Positions 45,232 to 56,169 are shown, numbered from the stretch's first letter. The stretch: DNA of 64,000 nt from Myoxocephalus aenaeus (GCA_038501785.1 JBAMJR010000100.1:1973501-2037500); one strand, 5' to 3'. Notes: a model not told the origin generated them from the sequence alone. Numbers and translations: made by a program.

Positions 45232-47074
45232 TTCATTTTTAATGTACTTTTCTTTCAAAAGAATCTCAGAGTGCCACAGAGCCAATATATAGTAAAACAA
45301 ATAAAAACATAGTTAAAGCAAACCATAATAAAAAAATAATAGCTGACAATGATTTTTTAGGCCAGTCTTATTTTTTTATGTGGAGGATGTGGACAATAAA
45401 CAATGACCTAAACATTTTGAGTATATGTATTTATAGCATGAGTGCTGAAAGAAACAAAAAAGGGAACAGGGGAGCTGACAAGTACTGTAAATAAATCTAA
45501 TTGATCTTAACTTAAATTCACATCTATTTTCCAGTGCTTTCAGCTGCATTTCATGGTCTTCATCAGATCCCCGACAAGCACCATCTGCTGTTGTAGAAAG
45601 CTCTGAGGAAAAACTTGCGTCTGGAGACCTTTTTTCTTTCAGGTCATATTATTTTGTGTCAAATGACCTCTACTGTCAAGAATGACCTTGCAGGCTTAAA
45701 AAATAAAAATCTCTACCTGCCACTCCTATTTGGTGGGTTGCGAACCCCGGCAGCCGGCTCTCCCCGTCTCCCAGCCAGAGGGCCAGCACGGCGTGGTCGT
45801 GTTTGGCGTGATGGAAGGTGAAGCCGTGGGCGGCGGCGGCGGCGGCACAGCGGCTCAGAGAGATGGGCACCCGGAGCCACACGGCGACCTTCCCCTCCGC
45901 TTTCCACAGCGCCAGAGAATCTACAGAGCACACGGAGGTTCATGGACGGACTTTAAAGTATATGATTAATGATGTTGCTGCTTTATTAAATAACAAAACT
46001 GCAGAAACAGACAGGGAATAGAAGATTGTTTTTGTTGATGCTTAATAGGATTTGGGAGGCAAATGGAAAATGTAAAGAAGAGAGGGAGAGAAGGATGACA
46101 AGCAGCAGAGACAGTTTGGCAGAAGTAGCCTGAAGGGTTAGGAAGCAGATCTTTTAAAGAAAAGATCTGCTTCTGGAAGGGTTGCTGGATCGAATCCCAG
46201 ACTGACTGGAACAATGCCGGTAGGACTGATGTGGTGCTTAAACAGTTAAACTCTAGAAATAGAAAATCAATTTTGATAATAGACCATTCATACGTCATCT
46301 ATGAATAAAACATGCCTGGTATTTTGCTGATTCCAGCTACTAAAATATATAGTTCCCTTTCTAATGTCATAAATTCAATATATTTGGGACTTTTAATCAA
46401 TAATAAAAAAAAAAAGTTTTGAACAATAAACCATTATATAAATGAAAAAATTAAGTCAGATTACGCAATACATATATTACAAATAAAACAAGTTAGTTAC
46501 TGATATAATACATTTGAAAACCTCAAATTTTCGGTATATTGCCCTCTTCTTTCCCTTTGGTGGTAAAAGGGGGTAAATGCATTAAATACTAAAATCTATA
46601 ATGAACATAAGTGTTGTGTTTTTATTTATAAACTACATCCAACCCCCTTGAACCACTATATAGAGTAGACAGTGACACCTGGCTAAGTTATATATCTGCA
46701 GGCACCTGCATCTTCGCGCGTGCAGCTGACCGCTGTCCCTCGCGCGCACACGTCAAAGCCCCCCTGTTCCAGTTCGTGCATATTAAACTCATATCAGACT
46801 CTGGAGACCACCGACCGTGAAGCAATCTGCTGAACGCGCCTTCGCTGACGTCCACCGGCAACCCGACGTCCGCCAGGTTCACTGTCACGCCACCGAATCG
46901 GTCCCCTTTGCCCGTCAAAGCGCCGCTGGTCCCCGTTACTTTGAGCCGTTGAGAACGAGCTGCGGCGCACGAGAGCGCGCGGACGGCAGAGCGCGCGGGA
47001 CATGACGCCTCGCGGCAAAGCCGTTGGAGTCTCGCCAACGGCAAGAGCCTTAAAGCGGAGGCACACGCAGCCAT
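36337..47074 (-). CDS. nudt6: NUDT6 (antisense basic FGF protein), five exons, 314 aa
   Basis: Nudix hydrolase family member, known in vertebrates as the antisense partner of FGF2. Exons on the minus strand: 47074-46816 (phase 1), 45920-45717 (phase 1), 40614-40559 (phase 0), 37505-37451 (phase 1), 36707-36337. The product is 314 aa (human 316). The N-terminal region has DRFGGVTVNLADV and AVWLRVPI. Then GFTFHHAKHD, LPGFATHQIGVAGAVID and KVLVVQDRNK lead into a complete Nudix box, residues 183-205 (G-x5-E-x7-REVFEE-x-GV), with all metal-binding positions present. The C-terminus has SDMYIICRL, CLRCEWLEL, TTPITSRVARLLL and ELPAVYSG. The Arg-rich, Ser/Ala-rich first 40 residues could be a mitochondrial presequence (inference). 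The exon 1 donor is GTCGGT, weak but phase-correct. Introns 2 and 3 (5.1 and 3.1 kb) are full of transposons. Confidence 0.96.
36811..37197. mobile_element. Foldback element of the CCGTA...TACGG family, copy 2
   Basis: Ends CCGTAAAAGTCGGGTTACAA and complement, flanked by TA. It lies in nudt6 intron 4, and inside the fgf2 3' UTR if the long form is used. Its interior has grown an 11-bp minisatellite (GAGAACTAGCG and variants) at about 36970-37115, absent from the other three copies. Confidence 0.88.
38156..38161 (+). terminator. Probable distal fgf2 polyadenylation signal
   Basis: AATAAA followed 20-30 nt later by the GT-rich stretch TCTGTGTGGTTTTTCC, a typical cleavage context on the plus strand. 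It would give an fgf2 3' UTR of about 2.8 kb overlapping nudt6 exons 4 and 5 in antisense. The 37580-38160 segment is AT-rich, repeat-poor and UTR-like. Confidence 0.5.
39232..39280. repeat. (GT)n microsatellite
   Basis: About 23 TG repeats in nudt6 intron 3. Confidence 0.95.
39580..39611. repeat. (TA)n microsatellite
   Basis: TA dinucleotides, followed 60 bp later by (CA)n at 39675-39709. Confidence 0.93.
40170..40482. mobile_element. Foldback element of the CCGTA...TACGG family, copy 3
   Basis: 313 bp with termini CCGTACTTTTCGGGTTATAA, flanked by TA. Almost the same sequence as copy 1 (CTGATCAGTGTCCCCGCT, GGTGTCGAGCCTGGTCCCGC), so these two are the most closely related pair. It lies 77 bp from nudt6 exon 3. 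Confidence 0.9.
41081..42351 (+). mobile_element. Complete non-autonomous hAT element with 8-bp target duplication
   Basis: 1271 bp flanked by perfect 8-bp duplications CCGTTTAG (41073-41080 and 42352-42359). It begins CAGTGGTGTATAGTAACGAA and ends ACTTTATACAACACTG. The terminal regions are built of AAGTA/TTACTTTTACT subrepeats, typical of this teleost hAT family. No transposase frame. At about 41500-41580 it has two imperfect CTAAACCTTTAGTCCAGTCT units, the counterpart of the large minisatellite at 1-1557. It lies in nudt6 intron 2. Confidence 0.95.
42745..43032 (-). CDS. Unidentified coding-like terminal exon in nudt6 intron 2
   Basis: The minus strand has a 3' splice site-like stretch (TTTTTCCCTGCTGCTGCTCC then GTGTGAG), followed by about 95 codons to a TAG at 42745-42747. 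The peptide begins RFVPYTEGYLMTASVG, contains GGDITFHLEVQVG and LFYTSVTFIEGG, and ends in a Ser-rich run and GPVSDT. The GC-rich third positions and mixed hydrophobic/polar composition look coding, unlike the AT-rich surroundings. AATAATACAAT follows the stop as a possible weak polyadenylation signal. I do not recognise the protein and found no partner exon. It may be the last exon of a nested gene, an alternative nudt6 exon, or a decayed insert. Confidence 0.3.
   Translation of the reverse strand, partial: AAPCERFVPYTEGYLMTASVGSRRASVDRGGDITFHLEVQVGPFQDDPSLFYTSVTFIEGGPPSPVGQTERPEKKVARFPSSSSSSSSSGPVSDT
43560..43935. repeat. 73-bp tandem repeat, five copies, with CTCF-core-like motif
   Basis: Units repeat exactly every 73 bp, with the motif at 43592 (CCATCAGGGGGCGACTCC), 43665, 43738, 43811 and 43884 (CCACCAGGGGGAGACTCC; the fourth has one G fewer). 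Each unit also has CTCTGGTTGTATAGAAG and CTTCATGTGTTAAAGCTGC. The sequence to about 44035 (AGTAAACATTGTAAACATG) continues a known-type teleost repeat from which the units derive. Confidence 0.93.
44586..44632. repeat. (CTC)n microsatellite
   Basis: About fifteen perfect CTC triplets in nudt6 intron 2. Confidence 0.95.
45198..45230. repeat. (AAT)n microsatellite
   Basis: About eleven AAT triplets in nudt6 intron 2. Confidence 0.92.
46142..46173. repeat. Perfect hairpin, 14-bp stem
   Basis: GAAGCAGATCTTTT (46142-46155), loop AAAG, exact complement 46160-46173. In nudt6 intron 1, next to a tRNA box B-like GGATCGAATCCCA. Confidence 0.85.
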
Positions 47075-47878
47075 GTCACTGAGCGAACATACGTAACCGT
47101 TTAAAAGGCAACTTTAGCTGGAACCGGTTGTCCAATTTCCAACCGGCAACGTGAGAATAGTACGGTTACGTAAACATCCGCCCCGGACGTTGCATAAATA
47201 CCGTAATGCTCTGGTAAAGTAGCGCGAGGCGGTTCGTGTGGTGCGGCGCCAAACCCCGTTCAGGTTTTTTACTATTAAGCTATTTAATACGTAAACGGTT
47301 ATATTGCCAGTTTTAACGTAGCTTCAAAACAGTCACTGTGGTATGATTTTAAATTCGGCTGACAAATCTGCCAATTATTCCTTTTTAAACCGGTTAAATA
47401 TCAACTTTGACATGTTTGCATGGCGCAGAAAAGCTAACAAGAAATCCAGATTAACCGTGGAAAACTATGAAAAAAACGCTCATTGACGTATTGAATTCAT
47501 GCCGAATTTTACACCGCATCTGGTTAATGTTGGCTATTCCCTTCAATAATATATAAACATGTGTTTCTACTCGCAGATATCAAATACACTTACAACTATA
47601 TGTGTTTCGAACATATTTTTGTATAACTTTTTTTCCAGGCTCTTAAAGTTATTTTTTTTACAATTAAAACACAAACACAATTTTATTTGAAGCAAAACGG
47701 GAATGTTTTAAAATGCAATAAAGGCAATAAAATAATAAAGGATATCGCCTGCCGTAAAATACGCGAGGCTTTACGGTAATAGGGAGGCGGGGCTAAACTC
47801 CAACCAGGAAGTTTACAACACCGCTCCGTGTTTACACATGTTTGAGCTTTCACGTGGAGGAGATTTTCACTTATTACA
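47075..47878. promoter_or_regulatory. Bidirectional promoter interval nudt6 / afg2a
   Basis: The start codons of nudt6 (minus) and afg2a (plus) are 804 bp apart, head to head. The nudt6-proximal part has TCCAAT (about 47129) and a CpG-rich stretch (47170-47250). The afg2a-proximal part has a GC box (GGGAGGCGGGGC, about 47780-47792). The middle is AT-rich. No TATA box stands out. Confidence 0.6.
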
Positions 47879-50800
47879 ATGTCGTCAAAGAAAAATAAAA
47901 GCAAATCCAAAAGAGCGAGTGAAGGAGACAGTTCACTGTTATCGAAGGAGACGTCGAGTGACTCCTCCAGCCTGCAGACACCTGGTCACGAGGGAGGAAG
48001 ATGCACGAGTTTAAACAGCAACTCTTTCACTGTCATCGATTTCATTGACAAAGGTACGTGTTCGGGGCATAAACACTAAAGTTTAACAGGCTTTGACACA
48101 GTTATGGTATGTAAGATGGACTGCGGTGAATGTGGACGACCCGCCATCATTTCAGCGGCTCTCATTGATGCTGTTTTAACTAACAGTTTCCTTTCATAGT
48201 GGTGTCTCTGCTGAGGCAGATTGGCTTTAAAATGAGTGCTGACTGAGGATTTTAGATGGTGTTCATCAACATGTATTGACACAATTCATGTGGATATCTT
48301 CCTTCCTTCTTTTTAGGAGGAAATTCCCCCCTTTTGATAAATCACATTTATATTTATAGATATCTAAATGTATTTTTGTTTGTTTTTGTTTATACATACA
48401 TACATACATACATATATTTTATATATATATATCCTTTTTTATATATTATCAGCAAGGAAACTGAAGCTGCACTTTAAAATATTTTTTGCATGGAAAGAGC
48501 ACTGTGGGAAACCGGTTTTATCAGTTTTGGCTGGTGGACCAAAATAAATGTTTATTTTTTCATTCAAAAGTTATGATCGGGAAATAAGATGCATTTTCAG
48601 TCAGTAGTTAAATGAAGTCCCGCTCAGAGAAACTACATCTTTAAAAGTATTCTTTACATATTCACAAAGCAATACATGAACAACAAAACTGCTTTCACTC
48701 TTGATACCTGGGAGCAAATACTACTTCACTTTTTATTCAAGGACATCTGAATGACATTTTATTTATTTTAATCCACATAATATATCTATATATATATATA
48801 TATATGTATGTTTATTTTCCTCACAGCCGACGACAAAACACCTAAAAGTTGCAGATCCACTTTCGTCCAGCTGAGCCTCAATTCGATGAAGTCAGCCGCC
48901 GTTTGCCTCGGGAGGCCGGTCCTGCTGACGAGTCCCACGGGACGACAAGAGGTGACCTCTCTCTTCTTTCGTCTCCTCGTCAGTTTCTATGACAGATATG
49001 TTGTAAACAGCTGCGTTGTTATTTTAAAATCTCCACTAATTAACATATAAAAATGTGTAAAGCTGTTTCCCCGTTAGCGTCCTTCTGATCTTTTGAGTTG
49101 ATGAATCGTTCCTGTTCTCGGGATGCCACCTTCCGTCACGTTTTTAGCTGCCTGTAAAATCCTTTTTTTAATAACCTGCCTACCTTCCAGGTGTGTTCAG
49201 GTTGGCCCGTTGTCTCCTTTCCTGGTGGAAAAGTGGGTCTTCAGAAATGTGCAAAGAATAACCTCCGAGTGAAGTCTGGGGACGAGGTGACGCTGCACCC
49301 TCTGACGGGTCCTGTGCTCCGGGCTGAGGAGGTGGTTCTCTCAAACAGGTAAACCATCTCACTCTCATTCACGTCAAACATATTTAAGTATCATAATCAC
49401 ACTGTACTTATTGTTGTATGACATTCTAGTTGCTTGTTTATGAGGTAAACATAGCCAACAATAATAGGTTATAATGTTTGTGGTGAAACTTTTTTTAAGG
49501 AGATGTGGATTTAACTTTGTTTCGTAGGCTGTACTTTGTGGTGCTCTTGAATTTATTGCCTTTTTTATATTCAGTTTTTTTTTCACATATTTTTCCACCT
49601 GTTTTTATCAATCTACTACATTTTATTGATGAAAATCAAGCAGCCGAACATTTAGATCCCAATACTAAACTAATATGTGTTAAAGTCACTGTAAACATGT
49701 ACAATATTTGAGTGTCAGTTATCATTTTATACCTCTGAAAAAGCTTCTAGATTGCCTTTATGGCTTGAACGCCTTTTATGTTGTGTAACACAGGTAAATG
49801 CTGCAACCTGCTGGTTACATCTCGCAACTGCAGCTTGAACGCTCAACTATCAAATAGTACCAACTAGAATTTTATTCTGGATCTGTAATGATCTTTACCG
49901 ACACAAATCTGTTTTCATGTTGCATGTTGTGACATTATTTTGATTGGATGCTTTCCATATTTGAATGTTTTAAAGATGTAATGTTATATTATCAATGTGT
50001 ATGATGATTATAGGGCATTCGTCACACATGTATTACTTTGATTCAGGGCTAAAGATGACACGCTGGAGACGGACGAGTTCAAGAGCTTCTTCCTGCGCTC
50101 TCTGGGTCAGTGGGTCACTTCTTTACGTCGCGTGTTTGTCGGCTCAAAGACTTTTCTGATTCTCGGTATCACGATTTAGTTCGGATACAATAATAACCCA
50201 ATCCTTGATGTAATGAATAGAACGAGGGGCAGCGCTCCTCCGCTGAAATGAAGTGAAACATACATAGTTGTTTAGCTTAGAGGTCACGATGAAGGTCACG
50301 TTTTGACCAAACAGGAAAATGCAAAGAAAAAAATATGAGTGTGCAACTTTTTAAATTGTTAACTGCATTCATTTGTAAAAAGTTTGTGTTTGTTCTAGGT
50401 TGGGGATACTTGTCCCGTTCATGCGTACATCTGCGTACGATCATCGTTTTTTTTTATACATTTACAATAATTTGCTGACCATATACAGTCATTTGAGATT
50501 CATTTTGGAACAAATACACTGGTGTTCTGGTTTGTCTTGAACTGTTCCTGTGAGGTCCTGTTTTCCTCTCGTGCTTTCTTTCCATTATCCGTCATACATA
50601 TATTGATTGATGGATCATTCATACACTTTAGACTCCGAGACACAATTACCCAATTTGGCAAAAAAAATAACACTTTCCTTTTGTTTCTCTAACTCTACTG
50701 GTTTGTCTCCGTCTTGTGCCAGTTGGGAACGTCCTCTTGCCAGGAAACATCGTCTCCCTGACCTACTTCGGCCGGTCATGCAGTCTGCGGGTCGAGGCCA

Positions 50801-50944
50801 TAACCGGGGAGGACGGCGTCACGCTCCACAGACCGGCTCCTGCCCCGGGACTGGAGGAGTCCTCCTCCGTGATGAACTCCGTGCTGGACTCCACCTCGGC
50901 CGACCTCTCCCTGCAGCTCAGCCTGCTCACCGTGGACGACGACG

Positions 50945-50984
<40 letters not shown>

Positions 50985-53900
50985 TGACGAGTCACCGCGG
51001 GGCCCGCCTGGTGAGCCGGGCCCCGCGGCCAGCACCCCACGCCGACCGGCACACCTCGCTCCCGTCTCCTCCCCCCTTGCTCCTTGCACACCGTCCTCCC
51101 AGAGTCCTCCCGCGGGGCCGGCGGAGGACGCCGTCAGTCTGGAGGGCTCACTCGGCTCAGAGCCGGCGGAGAAAATCCCCACAGCTCCCCCTGGTGGCGC
51201 ACTGAGCACAGACACCTTCTACTGCCTGTCCTGCTCCACGAAAGTCAGAGTCGGACTCGGAGCAGGGCAGGAGGATCCGGACGCACAGGCTGCAAGGTCA
51301 AAGGTCAAATACAGCATGATCGGAGGGCTCAGCAGCCAGTTGGATGTCATCAGAGAGACCATTGAGCTTCCTCTGAAACACCCCGAGCTCTTCTCCAACT
51401 ACGGTACGTCAGACTTTAATTCATCATTAAAAGAAAAAGCGAAAAAGGTCTAACTGGGAGCTGTTTTTCCCCTGCAGGGATCCCACCGCCCCGCGGAGTG
51501 CTTCTGTACGGCCCCCCCGGCACCGGAAAGACCATGATAGGACGAGCCATAGCCAATGAGGTTGGCGCTCACATGACGGTGATCAACGGCCCAGAGATCA
51601 TGAGCAAGTACGGCCTCTCTGTCCCAGTAGGATGTCATTCTTAAACAGTGGTTTAAATGACTTCAGTAAACATCTTGTCTTCTGTTTTTTTGCAGATTCT
51701 ACGGTGAAACCGAGGCGAGGCTGAGGCAGATATTCTCCGAAGCGTCTCAGAGGTAAACGCTGTCGTCGATCCAGCCGATCACGCCCCGAGATCGCCGTCG
51801 CCGGCACGATCCCACTGCGGCTTCTGTTCATGCGCATCACAGCCTCGTTCTTTTAGGGTCTTATTTTGTATTTTTTGTACTGAATGCAATGTGTTAGATT
51901 ATATTTGCTTCTCTTGTGCTCGCGTGAAGCCGTCATATCATCAGTACCAACATGGCAATATGTCAATAATAATTAAAGTTATAATATTCTGACCAAATAA
52001 CATCCAGCACCGAGCACATTTAATAATAGAACGGAGCCAATGGCAGTTTATTCATAATTTAAAAGTTTTGTCTCGTTTTATAAACATCCCACAAAATGTC
52101 AGTGGATAACGTTTTTTTCAATTTTTTTTCCCATTTTCCGTTTCATTTGCAGACAACCTGCCATAATCTTTATCGACGAGCTGGACGCTTTGTGCCCGAA
52201 GAGGGATGGAGCGCAGAACGAGGTGGAGAAACGCGTCGTCGCTTCCCTCCTGACCCTGATGGATGGGATCGGTTCAGTAAGTCTCCTCTTTAAGATTTAG
52301 TTTCGCCTTTTTTTTTTTTTAATCGTTCTAAAATCGCAAGGCCAGATGCGCCGGAGAAGGTTTTAAACCGAACCAAACGGTTCCTAAACCCGAAAATACA
52401 GTTTTCTAAGAAAATGAAAATGATTATCAGTCAACATAATGATTACTCGTTTCTGCCGGACATTGAGGTTCTAAACCGGATGACGCGTCCTCTTTTCATT
52501 ACTCGTACAGCCTTTCTACTTCATTCCGTCAAACCGTCGGCATCGTTATTTTACGAGGAGGTCTGCTTAACGTTCACCAGCGCCTGCCTGCTCATCGCGC
52601 CCGGCGGACTGAAGGGTATCGGCTCTCCCGTCAGGAAATGTCCTCATCGCAAATGCAGACCGTCGTGCGTAAAACCATCAAAACCGTCCCTGCGTGCTGG
52701 ACGCCCTTCAGACGCTGTGGCTCGTGTCTCTAGGGTGCTGTTTGTCCTCCGGAGCGCTCTGCCGGTGCCTGATGATGAGAAAAAAGATGATTTCCCCCCC
52801 TCCTTCCTCCTCCACACGCACTCAGTGGGAGCCTGGGAAACAAATCACCAAAGGTTGCCATGACCTGCCAATTTGGCGGAGCTTTATCAGCAAAGTACAT
52901 CTCCATGAAGCCCGGGCAGAGCGGAGCCTTCATGTGGATTGGTGACATTACACAGATGCACCTAGGCCCCGCCCCCCGGCTGCGGCCTGTTTTTCCAGGC
53001 CAGATGCAAGGTCATCAGCACTGATTTGGCTCGTGGAGTGCGGATAAAAGCGCTTCCTGCTGTGATTGTTGAAAGGTGGAAAAGGGAAGAAAGAAAAAAA
53101 AAAAAAAAGATCTTGTAAAACAGGGGTCTTACATAAGTTTAGCGTCGGTCCGGGGTCAGATACTCTCTCATAAACTGTCTGGAAAGAGTCGCACCTTCAT
53201 GAAGTTGAATACTCGGCTGTTTCCCTTTGCTCCTAGAAAGTGGATATCGGTGACTCAGAGCTACAATGTAACTTACTGGTGTGCGTCTCAGCCAGCGCCG
53301 CAGATTCCGCATCCATCATCTGATACTTTGTCACTTTTTTGATGGCGTTTGTACAGCAGCCTTATAGTCGCCACAGCTGTGTGAGTGGACTTCAATAGGT
53401 TGGCTGCAGTAACACGAGCAGCGGCTCGTTGGTTAGAGCTCCAGATGGAAACGTTGATTTTAAAAATACCGCTCTGTCACTAAATCCTGACAGAAGTACA
53501 TGAGGTTTCCTCTGCCTCATTTTAGTTCTCTCCTAAAGGCATTTGCAAGATTCTACCACGCCGGAAGGAAAACGGACCAATCGGAGCGGAGGGGGTCCCT
53601 AACGCAGCTGTCAATCACTGCTCGTGGGGAAAGAAAACGTCAAACTAGGCGGAACTGTTAGCTACATGACACATGTTTCTGAAAAACATTTAGGCATTCA
53701 CATTTCAATCAGTGCTGCCCAGTTTGACCGGCGTTCACAAGCGGTGATTGACAGCTACGTTTGGAGACTCCTCGGCTCTGATTGGTTGTTTTTCTTTTGA
53801 GCTCGGTGGAATCTAGCGAAGGCCACAAGGTGCATTAAAAGAAGGCAGATAGATGTACCTGATTTTGTTTTTCACATATTATCCATCTTGTGTAGCACCT

Positions 53901-54609
53901 TCAGGATACAGTGACAGTTTAAGCAAACAAAACGTTACCAATAGTACCGTAAAAGTCGGGTTACAAGCCGCTCCTACCTCCGGTGGGTGTCCCTGCAGTA
54001 GCAAGCTAGCGCTGCTGCTAGCTCCCCGCTGCTGCTAGCTCCCCGCTGCTGCTGCTGCTACTGCCCGCGTCGCCTCTACCCGAGTCGGGTGTCGAGCCGG
54101 GGCTGGTCCCGCCACCTTCGGTGATTGTCGGGGAGCTAGCGGAGAGCTAGCAGGAGTGCTAGCTGGCTACAGCGGGGAGCTAACGGGGACACTGACCGAA
54201 GGTAGTAGCGGCTTGTAACCCAACTTTTACGGTAGCTTTAAAACACATACAATACCTAATGACCTAATGTCACGGTCTGAATATTATTTAATAATAATAA
54301 TTATGAATAATGATGATAAAGTTTGTCGCGCTGATGTTCCTTTACTAGGATTTACCAAAGTTCATACGTCAGGCAGGCAAAATGATTTTGTTGCCTCTAA
54401 AATGAACCCATTAGACACTGACACATTACGGCATGAACCAGGACTGATCTGTGCTTTCCTTCCAGGAGGGTCACTCCGGTCAGCTGTTGGTTCTGGGGGC
54501 CACAAACCGGCCCCATGCCCTCGACCCCCGCCCTGCGCCGACCAGGGCGCTTCGACAAGGAGCTGGAGGTGCGTACTAGCACCCGCTGTAGAAATAGGAT
54601 TGTTTTTCT

Positions 54610-54648
<39 letters not shown>

Positions 54649-54967
54649 GATCACATTGCTGGAAATATCTCCCTGAAAGTGCTGCGTCCATTTTAAGCTG
54701 TGGGGTTCCTCAAGGCTCCTTCTTGGGGTTCCACCCCTTTTTCAGCAATTAGCGGAAAAAGAAACGTTCACGTTCTCCCGTTCATTTTGCTTTCGCTTTT
54801 TTCGTGCCGGCAGGTGGGCGTTCCGAGTGCCGCAGAGCGGGCGGACATCTTGCAGAAGCAGCTGAGCTTCATGCCGTGCAGCGCCGGCGCCGAGGACGTG
54901 ACGCAGCTGGCCGGCGCCGCTCACGGATACGTGGGCGCCGACCTCGCGGCTGTTTGCAAAGAGGCGG
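47879..54967 (+). CDS. afg2a: AFG2A/SPATA5 AAA+ ATPase, first ten exons (3' part outside window), one frameshift
   Basis: VCP-like AAA+ ATPase of late ribosome-subunit maturation (55LCC complex). Exons: 47879-48053, 48827-48951, 49191-49348, 50047-50105, 50723-51403, 51478-51607, 51696-51752, 52153-52276, 54466-54568, 54814-54967 (or 54971). Phases agree apart from exon 9. N-terminus MSSKKNKSKSK; conserved LNSMKSAAVCLGRPVLLTS and VGNVLLPGNIVSLTYFGR. Exon 5 has a GGC-encoded Gly12 run (248-259). First AAA+ module: YSMIGGLSSQLDVIRETIELPLKHPE, Walker A GPPGTGKT (411-418), Walker B IIFIDE (466-471), GATNRPHALD, HGYVGADLAAVCKEA. In exon 9 a five-C run (54525-54529) has one C too many for the family frame (RRPGRFDKELE lies in the other frame). 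The second AAA+ module was not found before 64000 and is presumed to lie beyond. Confidence 0.93.
50947..50982. repeat. (GGC)12 in-frame trinucleotide repeat in afg2a exon 5
   Basis: Twelve perfect GGC codons after GACGACGACGAC encode four Asp and then twelve Gly in the divergent linker between the N domain and the first ATPase module. Confidence 0.95.
53947..54232. mobile_element. Foldback element of the CCGTA...TACGG family, copy 4
   Basis: 286 bp, termini CCGTAAAAGTCGGGTTACAA and complement (one mismatch, AACCCAACTTTTACGG), flanked by TA. Lies in afg2a intron 8. Closest to copy 2. Confidence 0.88.
54614..54649. repeat. (ATT)n microsatellite
   Basis: Twelve ATT triplets just after afg2a exon 9. 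Confidence 0.95.
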
Positions 54968-55538
54968 GCAAGTAAAACGCCGTAGAGAGTCGACGTGTTT
55001 TCTAGTCGTGGGGAACCTGACGGCCGTCTGAATGTGGCCTGCAGCGTCTCCCACATTTCTTCTTCTTCTTCTCTGTCTTCTTGGACCACGCGATGCACAA
55101 AAAACGTCCCGGCGAGGAAAACGTTTCTGTTGTGACAAAGTCATACATTTTCCTCCATTTTTAAAAGAAGAACAATCCACAGCTACTCGAACCAACATCA
55201 TTTGGGAAACCAAAACAAAGGCGCGCGTGCCAGCTGGGCGACTTCAAGCGTTCTGCCTCAGACGAACAACAGTTTGTTATTGCACATTCGACTCCTCCTC
55301 ATCTCGTAGCGCTCAGCCCAAAAACCACAATCCCTGGTGACTTATTTCCTCCCAAATTAGTTTCTAACAATTTTCGGAGATGTTTTCTGACGTCTTTGAA
55401 CGCAGGGGGGTCGACCGCCCCTTTTTGATATTTGCCAAAGAGGAAGTTGTGAGTTACTGTGGTATTCAGATCCCAGTGAGAGAAAACCACCGAAACCACC
55501 ACTTGTTGTGAAATCCACCTCGCATCCCGAGGACCTGC

Positions 55539-55572
<34 letters not shown>

Positions 55573-55768
55573 TTGTGCGAGCACATTTGTTGTTTTCCTT
55601 TGCCTGACCCCGTGTGGCTCCTGGGTGGTCCCCAGCGCTCGGGGGACGTGGCGTATTGCATTTCCAGCTGAGGGAGCCGGGGGCTGCTGTGCGGAAGCGC
55701 CGTGATTTACCGTCCGCATGGGGCAGACGTGACTGGCAGCGGTCTTCTGAGAAACCCCTTCCTCGCCG

Positions 55769-55799
<31 letters not shown>
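55769..55799. repeat. Poly(C) run of 31 bases
   Basis: Uninterrupted C from 55769 to 55799. The other strand is a G31 run able to form stacked G-quadruplexes. Homopolymer length in such runs is often uncertain in assemblies. Confidence 0.95.
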
Positions 55800-55801
<2 letters not shown>

Positions 55802-56169
55802 CGGGAGACGACGAGCCTCCCCAGACCCCGCTCGACTCGGCTCACTTCCCCCCTCGGAGTCTCCAAAACCCCAAATCGCTAAACAAACACGAGCCGGATT
55901 CAGGATGCGTTCAACGCTTCGTTTGTTTCTGTCGGCTCGCTCAACCTGGAAGCGACGTAGACGTGAAATCCAAACCGAAAGGCGAAACGCGACGCCGCCG
56001 CAGCTGTAAGGGAGGGGGGGAGGGGGAGCAGGGGGAGGGGCTTCCACCAATCATCTAATTCACCATGAAAACAAAATGTGTTCACAAACGGGATTCTAAA
56101 TGTAAATAAAGTGCCAGAGCGCATAAAGAAACGCATCGAAACATCGACCAGCAGGATTCATGACACAAG

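Noticed and set aside
52414..52863. 149-codon plus-strand open frame in afg2a intron 8
   Set aside because: No recognisable domain, low-quality composition and no splice context. Length is compatible with chance in moderately GC-rich DNA.
55614..56058. Pro-rich open frames around the C31 run
   Set aside because: Created by the poly(C) tract and its GC-rich flanks. No conserved domain and no in-phase junction with afg2a.
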